This document shows, one piece after another, positions 12,335 to 23,600 of a stretch of 64,000 nucleotides of DNA. This DNA is from Capitulum mitella. Lineage: Eukaryota; Arthropoda; Thecostraca; Pollicipedomorpha; Pollicipedidae. The DNA is taken from contig CP099841.1 of the NCBI GenBank assembly GCA_030062745.1, positions 34,910,974 to 34,974,973 of the forward strand, read 5' to 3'. A program made the position numbers and the translations under genes. Below the pieces are notes generated by a model, which was not told the DNA's origin, ran no database searches, and saw only the letters and a list, made by a program, of their open reading frames with translations. Positions within the stretch are counted from its first letter, which is position 1. Every line of letters begins with the position of its first letter.

Positions 12335-12565
12335 CGTCACGAGCAGATATGTACCGGGATCCCGAAGGAGTGCAGGTTATCCTCGTTTTGCGTCGCATTC
12401 TAAGCTGACCAGGGTAAGTGTTGTTTGTTGGGCACCGCCTTGGTCTGGAGTGACACGACCATTCCGAGATGACGCAATGAACCGCCCAGGTCAACGAAGG
12501 GTTGAATACGACACGAGGATAACCTAAATTCCACCGGGATCCTGGCACATATCTGGTTACGAACA
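12335..12565. mobile_element. MITE-like element with about 45-bp terminal inverted repeats
   Basis: The left end reads CAGATATGTACCGGGATCCC, then AGGTTATCCTCG; the right end is nearly its reverse complement (GATAACC, CCGGGATCC, CATATCTG). The clearest arms span 12344-12390 and 12510-12555, so the element is about 212 bp or slightly longer, with no coding frame. A related end lies at 22247-22345. A clear target-site duplication could not be fixed by eye. Confidence 0.65.
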
Positions 12566-13119
12566 TTTACGAAACACACAAAACTTATCGTTGGCAGTTT
12601 CCCACCTCTACGTTTCGCAAGTTATGACTTCAGAGAAATAAAATGCTAATATAAGCATGATCTTCGCTGCTAAATAGACAAGAAAAAACATTTTTCGTCG
12701 GTGTGTCACACAAATTTGACATTTTGTGGTCTACATGCCTGTGCAAAGCACTTTCACCAGTTCTCACCATGTGCTCCTTCCCTTGGAACGATGCCATTTT
12801 GAGCAAGTAAAGGTTTTTGATAACGAACGTCAAAGAATGCCTTTACAGGTAGAAAACACTTCGTGCTTCCCGAAATTCCTTGGGGAAATGTGATGAATGC
12901 GGAGTAAACCGCAAATTCTCCGTGTCGATTCATCTGACTGCGTTGAATTTAAAAGGTTCTATCTATTTTCTCGGGAAGTCTGTGAATAATACCTACGCGA
13001 AGCTGGGACCCAACAACCAGCTGGTGTGTTCCGAGTCTCCGGGGATATATTTACACCACGGATAATTGCCAGAAGTCGTAAGTTCCCATCGTCGTACGTA
13101 GCCGAGTTGGCACTTATTT

Positions 13120-14060
13120 TCACCTATGCAGGGGCCTCGGGAAGGTCAGGTGGGCCCTGAGACTGCAAGGTGGGCCCCTATACGGCAGATGATCCCTGGG
13201 ACCGCCGGAAAGGTTGAAGGGCCCCCTGCGAGGCAAAAACGATAAGAGAACCTCTTAGACGGTACGGGGTATGGGGCCCTTGAGGCCGCTGAATGTGTGA
13301 GGCGGGCTCCTGGGGCAGAAAAGGTCCCCCTGGGAGGTCCAGTGCCAGTGAGATCCCAGACGCGCCAACAAAGGCTCCCGATACGGCTAGAGGGACCTTA
13401 AGACTGCCAGATATACCCAATGAAACAGAGGAAGCCCTCCTGATACAGTCATGGAGACTACTGGAGACGTTCAGAGGGCCCATGACACTGTACAGAGGCC
13501 TTGAAGTCGCCAAAAGGTCTTTCGTAACTGCCAGAGGGTCCCTGAGACGGCAAAAATGTCCCCGAGAGACGACAAAAAGGGCACCTGAGACAACGGAGGT
13601 CCACTGAGAACACCAGAGGGGCCCCTGAAACTATTAAACTTTGAGACGTCCAGACAACTCCTGAAACGGCCAAATGAGCATTGAAGAGGCGCCTCTGTCA
13701 CCGCAGAGAGAGACTTAAAGAGGGCCCTTGTTGCTGTCTGAGGGGTTTCTTAGACGACAAAAATTCCCCAGGGACGACAGGAAGGAACCCGAGATGGCTT
13801 AACTGTCCCTGAAGCTGCCAGATGGGTCCATGACACTGACCGAAGTGCTCTTGAAACTAAGGAAGGAGCGCCTGAGACGTCCCGAGAGACACGTGAAACT
13901 GTAAAATAAATCTAAGACTGCGAGAGGGCCCTGACACGGCAGACGGCCCGAGACCACCAAAAACCCAGCAAAAATGTCTCCATGAGGTACAAAGCGGCAG
14001 AAGGGCTCGTGGAGCAGATACAGACACGACATTTCAAATAGAGGGAGGGTCAAAGCCGCC
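13120..14060. repeat. Degenerate minisatellite block 2 (unit about 20-24 bp)
   Basis: Same family as 11030-11930: repeated CCCTGAGAC, GCCAGANGGCCC-like units. The open frames across it on both strands are by-products of the repeat and not genes. Confidence 0.75.
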
Positions 14061-15590
14061 TAAAAGCCTGCCATTGTTGTCATATTTCGGCCACTTTGTA
14101 GGGGAACAAAACGCAGATATTTTACCCTGGAGCCGAACAGACCAACCGTTTTTTTATGTAATGATCAGATAATAATCAGATTTTATATGACCACTAGATT
14201 AACCGATATTTTATATCAGATGAGAAAAGTAAATGGGTCTGGTCGGGAGGGGGGCTCGCGATGACCATTCGTCCCCCCTTGGCAAAATCCTGGTTCTGTC
14301 CGTGTCTCACAATAATAGGCAATTGTTTTCAAAATAATTTACGAACTGCTATGCCTGTCCACATATGCGTAAACAAACAAGCAGATTTATCCGAAGATTT
14401 AGCAGACTCTGATAAACCGTTGTCCTCCCTTGGCAAACAAACCAACCATTTTCGTGGGACCACAGCTTAAAATCGCCGAGCAAAGTCCAGTGATATTTCC
14501 GTAGATTGCAATGTTGCTGATGACAGCAATGACGTTAACTACGGACAATCTAACTAGATTGCCCTTAGGGGGACGGACACCCACTAATCGCACGCCTTTT
14601 ACGTGTTACAGGCTCATCGTATCCCATCAATTTTGGAGACTGACGGTCGGAAATTGACGCGGACATGTTTGCGACGGGGCTGAGCTAACGCTCTCGAAGG
14701 TTTGAAGCCTTGAGTCACCGTTGGCGACGGCGACAGAGGCGGCCTTCGAACGTCCGGCCCCGAAACAGGCTGTCTCCAGGTCGACAGGTCGCGCCTGTTC
14801 GAAGAACCGCCCCCAGAAGTCCACGCGATAGGGAGAAGCACTGGCTGGTGGCGGAGAATGCGACAAGATAGCGCTTGAATGGGGACGCGCGTCAATAACA
14901 CGAAAGCAAGGTGAAAGTGCAAAGTTCATCGTCAAAGGCTACCTTTGGCTCCAAATGTCACGACAATGGATCAGCCCGTCGTTTAACCTGAAGCTGACAT
15001 TGAGGACTGTTTAGATACAGATGTCAGGTCGCGGCATCTAGCTCTGTTTGTATTACAATAAGCCATTATCCGAGCGTTACTCATACCCTTTTACTCCGGC
15101 TTATGTTTTGGCGCAGCCACGGGCGGCAGGGAGGAAGCACCGAGCAACTGACCGGGGATCAGCTAAGCAAACGCCGCGAGGCCGAGGCAGCAACAGACGA
15201 CGCGATCCCCACCACTTTCCCTTTCGATACCGAACGCTTATTCTGACTTCTGGCAGTGACACGTTGACGCATATTGCAGTGGCGGTTATTTTTTTGCGTT
15301 TGACTATTCTTGTCAAAGTTTCTTATCAAGATGATGGATTACAATTCTTAAGAAAGCAAAACATCGATGGCAACTGAACCTGTTTATTATTTTGAGAAAA
15401 TTACGCACATTCCTTTGACGAACAACACTAGTTTTCATTCGAAGGCCCTTGCGAAAATCTCGGAATGAGACTCACACAGCTGCCGTATAATTGGCAGCGC
15501 GCTATTTGATACAGATTTTGGCGCGTCAAACAAATTGATTATTGAGTGCCTCTTAGTACATGAATTGGGACTTGACACAGGACACGGAAA
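14061..15590. other. No gene recognised; one GC-rich patch
   Basis: Mostly unique sequence. A GC-rich patch at 14640-14900 has overlapping open frames on the minus strand, but they show no domain and no convincing splice sites. Near 14230-14530 there is faint similarity to the Ser/Asp-rich frame at 8111-8529. Confidence 0.5.
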
Positions 15591-15592
15591 CT

Positions 15593-15689
15593 GACAGACG
15601 CCCGACGAGACACAAGACTTGACCCAAGACTTTGGACACCTGAGCCCAAGAGGCTGTGTGTCCTAACTCACAAACAAACAAACAAACAG
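15593..15689 (+). repeat. Short dispersed repeat with CAAA tail, copy 2
   Basis: About 97 bp running GACAGACGCCCGACGAGACA, then ACTTGACCCAAGACTTTGGA, GGCTGTGTGTCCTAACTCAC and four to five CAAA units. It is nearly identical to 26935-27041, which suggests a fairly recent origin for these two copies. Confidence 0.8.
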
Positions 15690-16870
15690 TACATGCGCTT
15701 TGGTGAGTGTCTGCGTTCGGTGTCAACTCACCTCTTCCAGGTAGATCCGAACCGTGAATTTGTTACAAGTAGTGCTCAGTTTCATTTTGGGCCTACAGTA
15801 GCAATAGCAGTAGAAGCGCATCAACCGACCTAAGAATGAGGGCTGGAGTATGTGAGAGCTATGATAAAGCTCGCTGTGGCCATGGATCAAGCATATCGTG
15901 GTTACCAGGCGTAGGTACCATGACTGCGCCCATTGATGTAGCTAGGATTTTGGTAAGAGGAGGTCAGAGTTAAAATAAAAAGGCTTGATAATGTTGAAGA
16001 TAGGCATGATGTGAGTTGAGGCCATGCTGTGCTGTCCTGCTATGCATAACAAATGGCCGAACGTAGACAGTGTTTTTGTTTCTGATTGGCGTCCGACGCA
16101 TGCATAGGCTGTCAAACACAGGAAAAGGGGGTATCTCAGGGGAGTCCTGTGTTAAAACCCCAGTTTTTTTTTTTGAAATGATGTCTGCCCCGGTCATACT
16201 GGAATTGACACTTTCGGGCTTAACGCCAGAGCCCCCTTCCAAAGTAAACAGGCCAATGCTCCTGGATTGCACTGAAATATATGTGCTACAAAACGAAAAT
16301 GGGCAATATGATACTTCTATTCGAGGGGGGGGGCGACATACGTAAGGTACGGGAACATTCGTAAACCACGTAACCTGCCATGTGGGGATTGTGGTCAGCT
16401 TATTGGAAGTAGCTCATCAGGACCTGAGCCTAAAAGATGTTGCGAGCCGGAGAAGAATGTATGCATTGTTGTGCATAGTTCTTGCATGTTCCTGAATTAG
16501 TGCCAGAATGCTGAGCCATGCTATATTTGAAATGAACCTGCCGTATGATTTTCTTTTTTTCTGATGCCTTGATAATGATGAGCATAAAACAACAAAACAA
16601 AGGGAAAAGAAAGCCCTACGATACATATTACGGTGACCGGAATTCAGATAAAAAACTGTTTTAGGGCGGTCAGCTGTTATTTCCATCCCCGTGGCAAAAC
16701 ATTCTAGCTGTGATGGTGCCTCACCCTTTGTGGAATCCAGCCCCGGCACCGGCATATTGTTTGTTAATACACTAAATTGCACGTCTTATTCTGACTGCTG
16801 ATGGCCGGACAAAAACAAAATACGGTTTAATTTCTTGAAGAACAGTTCTTAAACACTCCTGCTTTCCAGA
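15690..16870. other. No gene recognised
   Basis: Unique sequence. A 100-codon minus-strand frame at 15970-16272 overlaps a plus-strand frame and shows no domain. Confidence 0.55.
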
Positions 16871-16871
16871 T

Positions 16872-17054
16872 ATTGTATACATGCAATTAACAAACGGCCC
16901 TCATGATACCAGGAGATATTGCATTGTGATACAAATCAGTAACAGATCAAAAATGTTTGACTCATTGTAACACATTTTTGGCCTGTTACTGATTTATATA
17001 ACAATACAGTGTCTCGTGGTATAATGAGGATCATTTGTTAATTGCATATACAAC
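16872..17054. mobile_element. Long imperfect palindrome (about 180 bp), foldback MITE-like
   Basis: The left arm (from TTGTATACATGCAATTAACA to AAATCAGTAACAGATCAAAA) is repeated as its reverse complement on the right (TTACTGATTTATATAACA to TTGTTAATTGCATATACAA). Each arm is about 85 bp, with scattered mismatches and a loop of roughly 14 bases around 16957-16970. It contains no coding frame. It is consistent with a foldback MITE lying 3' of the ZMPSTE24 gene. Confidence 0.75.
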
Positions 17055-17654
17055 ACAAAATGCTTGCTGAATGCTGGCCGTGTGATTTGCGCCGGTAGCC
17101 GGATCAAACAGCCACGGTTTCTGAATACATGTAATTCGTTCCGTGACAACCGGTTCTTCCAACATTTCACTCGGTGCCGGTCGCAATCAGGTCACGTGAC
17201 AGTCTGCAGCTTATCACAAACCCTCGGCGATGATGTCAAGGGACAGACACACAGGATCGACATGGTCCCAGTTCATCTATTTGTGTACGATGAAGACCCC
17301 AGTTCAAGGGAGCAAAACACACTCGAAGAAGTAAGCTGGAAACCCTGAACGTTTGACAACAGCATGCACAGAAGCAACATTCTCATCACCGCCAAAACTT
17401 ATCGGCGCGGTGAGGAAAACACAGACGACGGGTAAACACAGACATCTGCCGCCTCCCGGGAGGGGGCAGCTCACAGCAAACACACGCACACGGGACTAAC
17501 AGCATGTCTCCGCACCGCCTCCCGTCCCACCGACGGGAGACGCCGACCTTCTTGTGCAGATGGCTGTCAAAATAGCGATGTCATCACAACTCGGCTGCCG
17601 CCCGGCCGCCGGCCGGACCAGCACCCCGTCCCCGTCGGGGCGCCGGCGGGGCGG
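17055..17654. other. 3' flank of ZMPSTE24 (minus strand)
   Basis: This should hold the 3' UTR and cleavage site of ZMPSTE24. No canonical AATAAA in the minus orientation was found close to the stop codon. A TCACGTGA octamer lies at 17192-17199, and the DNA becomes GC-rich after about 17520. Confidence 0.4.
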
Positions 17655-20600
17655 CTAGTCGACCTTCTCGAGGGCGGCTATCCGCTGCAGCAGCGGCGGG
17701 TGCGAGTGGTGCCACGCCGAGTACAGCCGGTCGTAGACGGGGAAGCTGAGGTTGTCGGCCGTCAGCTTGATCAGCGCCGCCTTCAGCAGGGCGGCGTACC
17801 TGCGCCGGGACGGCCGCGGCCGGTCAGTCTGGCCTTCTCGCTCCGGACAGTCGGACACACCAGCCACAGCACGGAAACCAACGACAACCGGCCAGGTCAG
17901 AACCGGCACAGAAACCAACGTTAAACACGGGACAAACGACAGACACGGCACAGAAGCTAACGACGGACACGCCACAAAAGCTGACAGCCGGCCACGTCAG
18001 AGACGGTACAGAAACAACGATACAGCGATCTGCCGAGATAACAACTTGCTATCTCGGTGACATTGACAGCCACATAAATCGCTGCTCAGACACCAAAGGA
18101 CACATCGTCCTCTTAATAATTAAAATGAACTAAATGGCCGCGGCGGCGGCAGACGAAACATCCGGCCGCACCGCGCCGCACCCTCACCCGAGCTTCTTGC
18201 CGAACTGGTCGGCCTGGAACTCGAAGCGGCGCGACATCATGGTGACCAGCACGGTGAAGAGGGCGCTGTACGGCGCGAAAACATGCTGCAGGATGATGAT
18301 AAGGCCGACGATGACAGGCTGCGCCTCGCCGAACCCGAAGGCCCGGTACAGCGGCTGGTACCGGTACAGCGCCGCGAACACCACGAACGTCAGCAGCAGG
18401 TTGATCTGTGAACGACGGCGACAGAGTGCAATTAGCCAGTGGCGATGGCTGTTCCAGAGGGGTTCGGCGAATAAGGAGACCGATGTTTGGCACAAGGGCC
18501 ACGGAAACAACACTCGCATGGGTAGCCTGTCAAATACGACGCGCTCGGGTGGCGGCCAATTTGATCCCCCCATAACATCTCGAAAACCAACTGGGCTAGA
18601 TCCACCAAATCTGCAGCGGAGATGCACCCCTAAAAAATATTTCGTGTACAAGTCTGATGTTTCTGGAGTGTAACCTTCAAGGCCATATGAGGTCAAAAAG
18701 GGTCAAATTTGGTGTGACTCGCCAGACTCGCTTGTACCACGAAAACCGTTCGTCAGAGCGCCAAGAAGTATACGCCATTTCGTACGCCACACAAAACTGC
18801 AACACATGGTATATAACTTGAAAAATTTCCAGATATCTTGTTTCATGTTTCCAGATATCTTGTTTTTTTTTTATATCTCACAGTCCACATCTCTGTCACC
18901 AAGGCCACCCAAGGTCATTCGAAGTCAATCTAGGTCAATAGCCTAGTGACCTAATAAAATAAAAATCACGAAAATGTGTTCCACAGAGCCAACAGCCGTC
19001 AGTCAGTGTTTCGCCACATTCAGCAATTTCACCACTAGAGATTTAGCACTGGTAAATAAAAACTACTGCGTCCTCCGGCTTCGTCCGAATAGTGCGCAGG
19101 CACGCAGTATTAGATCGAAGGTAAAACCCATCTAATCCATTTCCTTTTCATGTCCATTTATCCCAACGTATATCACACTTGGGCAATTTTCGGCGCTGAA
19201 TTCGAAATCTGCCTAAAAAACGCCATAGAGAGCAAGTTGTTGCAGAAACGGGTGTACCAAGGTCAACAAAGTTCATCTCAGGCCAGTGACCTGAGATGAC
19301 CTGGAAGAGATCAAAACCATCGGAAATGTGTGTTAAGTCATCTCTGACACTGTTTTGGACCGTTTTAGCATTGACGGTAGCGTTTCATTATTTGGCCTGT
19401 ACAGAAAAAGGGTGCGCGCGAACACATTGTTGATCGTCCCTCCGTGACCTGATCTGATATCGACCTGAAACTTCGTAAAACGGTAGAACATGAACTGGCA
19501 TTTTACACAAGTCCCGATTTTTTGTCCGAGATTATCACAACAAACGTTCGATCTTTGAAAACACATTCTGGCATTTGACCTCGATCTGATTCCGTGACCT
19601 GATCTCAGATCAATCAAGTTTTTTCGGTAATTTTTCGTTGGTTATCTGTGTACCCTTAAAAAGCCTAAAGGTCTGTCCTTAAAACCACATTCATAGCAGC
19701 AGTTTAAAGTTCACCCTGAAAATGACCATTTCTGGAAACCATCTGACTTTGACCCGCTCTAACTTCGTGATCCCCAAAGAACTTGATATGTTTTCACACC
19801 AAAAGATCCGCTATTCGATACTGTACAGATGTGCCAAATTTGGTGCGGCTGCCCGCACCGTTTGGAACCTATTCCGGAAAAAAACACGAGGCGTCAAACT
19901 GATCCCCCACCAAGGTATGTCTTAAGAAAGCTCCGCTTCCCAAGACAATCGCATACCAAGGTGGAGGGATGCCGGACAATTTTCTCAGTCCGGGCCAGGA
20001 CCTCGCCGATGACGGATTTCTCTGAGAACATGCGCCATTCAGGGGCAAGGGAACTGTATATGCCATCATCAGCCGGAAACAAGTGAGAAACAGGAGACCG
20101 CACTCCTGACAGCAGAGGCCTCTTCCGTGTTTTCATCCCGTGGGCTCGGCCGTGCTCCTGGGGGAAGGTACCTACATAATTCTGCAGGGGTGCAGACTCT
20201 GCCTGCGATAAAAACGTTTTCACGCGGATAGCTTTCTACAGCTGTGTCAATGCCCTCCGGGATTTCGTCAGATTTTCGTATCAGCCTGCCGCGTAGGCGC
20301 GATATCCCAATGACTGATAAAAAGATCCAATGAGTATGCTCGAATCACAACGAGTTTAAGGTGTGCGACAACAGCGTGTTCTGAATGAAAGCAAACTCTC
20401 CTGAATTTGGCACTCAGCGTGTAAAATATGGGCCCGACAAGCAGCCAAGAACTTAATACTTTTTGGACATATGTCCTTACTCCCTTACGAGTTACGCAAG
20501 CAATATTAAATATGCATTTACGAACCTTACCAAAGATGGCAAGCAAAAAATCTTTTGGAATAACAAAGGAACGTCATTTTACAAAATTACAAAATAACAT

Positions 20601-23600
20601 AACTTGTCCGCACATACCTGTATAATGACAATGTTCTTGAACACGTGGTTCATGCTCCAGTGTCCGAGTTCGTGGCTGAGGACCGCGACCACCTCCAGGT
20701 TGCTGCAGCCCTTCTTCCGCTGCTGCTTCCCGGTCTCCCCTTCGGTGGTCTCGGACTTGCTCTCGGCCGCCTCAGTCTTGTTCTCAGTCTCGGACTTCTC
20801 CGTCGACTGAGACTCGTCCGTCTTCTCCCAGTCCTCCAGCAGTGTGTCGAACAAGACAATACGCTTGTTGTTGAAGAACCCGTAGAAGTAGGCATTGCTA
20901 TGCGCTGATCGCTTTGAGCCTGCCGCGAATAAAATGACAATTAGGAGATTATCCAGCGAAAAAAATGCTCACACTGCGCGTGAAAAAGCTAATATGATGC
21001 ATCTATCAGTAATGATCTATAAGTACATGTATGAAAAGTGCAAATAGTAGTCAACAATTACAGTACGAAGTTTGAACACTGACCCACGTGAGCAGTCCAC
21101 ATGTACGGGGAGCATAAAACAGAGGTTAAAACAGCCGTAAAAACGTATAATGCGCAGTGGGAAGCCGCCACACCCAATGAAACATCGGACAACAACAAGA
21201 ACTGCACCGAGTCTGAATCGGACACTGTGCTCACCCTCAACGACATAGAGCTTCTTGAGCGGGAAGTCCAGCTTGGCGGCGAGGGCCTCGATCATGTTCC
21301 GTAGCTCGCCGTCCGGCAGCGGGGTATACTTGTCGAACAGCGGAGCGATGAACTCGGGGTAGATGGTCATCAGGAAGAGCAGCACGACGAAGCAGAAGGC
21401 CCACAGGTAGAGGAAGAAATAGTCGCCGCCCGCCTTGACGATGTAGACGATCATCGCCACGATCGGCAAGCTGATCAACTGGCTCACGAGGAACGCCTTC
21501 AGCTTGTCCTTGGCGAAGAAGCCCGGGGTCTGCCGCCGCCGGGCATCGGCATCAACAAACACGAATCATAACTGAACATCAGTGACCAACCGATGGCTGA
21601 TCCAATGCAGGATGGGGCTCAAGGTCTGAAAAATTCATGTCCAGCCGAAGGATAGCTGTTACCCTGATGCAACAATCGCAGACTGACGGCCACTGATAAA
21701 ATACGTGAAACTGACACTGAAACGGAATAAAACGAAGACGAGCAGAGCACAAACTAGTTTTAGCCGCGGTCCCCTTGGACGTATACGGCCGCACCCTCCG
21801 TACAACGTTCCCACAATGAAAACACCAAATCCTTCTAACGACCAGTGCTGCAACAGCCCCCACGGCAGCCGAAACATTCCGCAGTCGCAGCTTCAACAAG
21901 GCCGCCTGGCGCTGGGATCCAGGTCGTCGTCAGGTGACGACTTCTTGTTGCGACGCTGGGACGTCGTCAGGCGACGGCGTCCACAGTCCGCGCGCGGAGA
22001 AGAGGATCGCCGCGAACTGCACACCGCGGCCACCGACCAAACCGCGTCCGGCCCCGCAGACGGAGTGTCGACAAATGCAACAGCTACAATAATAACATCA
22101 ACTATTTACATCTGTGACTGATATGGTGACACCGGTTGACTGAAGTCCACTGATCAGACGAAAATAACCACAAAAACCTAATGCGCAGTTTGAAAGGCCT
22201 ATTTCACGGACTGAAGACGACGTTGAAATCAGGGCAACTGCAGGAAGGTACGTAGCCCTGGGTCCCGATGGAATGCAGGTTATCCTGTTTTCCGCCAAAC
22301 CCATCGCTGAGCCAGACATGTCATCGGGTTATCTCCGGAACCGTCGCATGTCGACAGAACGAAGCCGTGCCCACGTGTCGAAATGTTTGTCCTGGTTACC
22401 TCCAAGTTTATCCTGGCTACCTTCAGCTCTGATGCAAAGTAGGAATAACCCACATACCATCAGGGTCCATGCACAATGTACACGTCTGATGCCTGACTAA
22501 ATTGCCGTGCGAGACAAAAACCCCCGCCGCCCACACGGTCCCAAATGTCAGCCACTGTTGCTCGCTGAAACTGAGATTCTTTCCAGAATCGTTAAGACCA
22601 CGACAAGCCCACCCAACCGGTCTGAAAGAACTCTTCTATTTTAGCTCAAGTAGCCACGGCAGTTTCTGACAACTGGACCCGGTTGTCGTCCACTGGACGC
22701 GGTTGTCGACCACTGGAGCCGGTTGTCGACCGCTGGACCCGGTTGTCGACAACACATTCGCACAAGTCGAACATGTTGGCACATGACATGGTGCTACACT
22801 GCTTATCTCTGCTTGATATATGAAATTTCATTTGTTTATGATACTCCTGGCGATCTCAAAGTCGCATCATCCCCACTTCAAGTGGGTCCTGATTCACAAC
22901 ATCGTGTCGACAACTGATTCAGATCTACGAAAGCCCACCACTAAAAGCCCTCTCCGACGTATCTCTATGCCGAGTCACGAGGGTATTCAGGGCGCGTGAC
23001 AGGCGTTTTCCGGAACTTGATCACAAGTAAGTGGGGCAACAGCCAGAGTGGCTGTCGACACTCGGCCTATCACAACCAACACCGGCAACTGAACGGTCGT
23101 GACGTCACACGGAAAATCCGACCGCCTGCAGAGCCTGGCCGTGGGCGATCCTCTAGAGACGTCCTGCAGCACGACCAATCAGCGAGCGCCCCGGCCCGGC
23201 ATGACGTCACATGTAGCGTGCGCACGCGCCACGCGGCGCTGACCGGCTGCGGCCGGCGGCGTGACAACAAACAACACCTCCGCGTTCAACGTCTTCGTGA
23301 ACAACGGCGTCACATGAGTGCGTGCTCATCGGACGAGCGGTAGCGGCCAAAGTCTCGAGTGTGCCTCCTGGGTGCTTGCATGTGGTATGATACAGACCAC
23401 GAAGAACAGCCGCCACCTTCAGCGACAGCGCTCCGGGAAGCGGCGGTGGTCGCCGACAGGACCGGTCGGGCGGGACCCGTACCTGTTTGTTGAAGCCGTG
23501 CCGCTGCTCCACGGCAAACGTCGAGTACACCGTCCAGGGCAGGTTGATCAGCGTGCTGAGCAGGTTCGAGTAGAGCACGAACAGCACGCTCTGCTTGATC

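Noticed and set aside
14596-14672. Acceptor-like GTGTTACAG followed by 24 open codons, considered as a terminal exon for the LDLa gene
   Set aside because: The exon at 8530-8625 has a better acceptor, a correct phase and a tail resembling the expected family; this one has none of these.
14627-14935. Two overlapping 102-codon minus-strand frames in a GC patch
   Set aside because: They overlap each other in different phases, have no domain and lack convincing splice sites.
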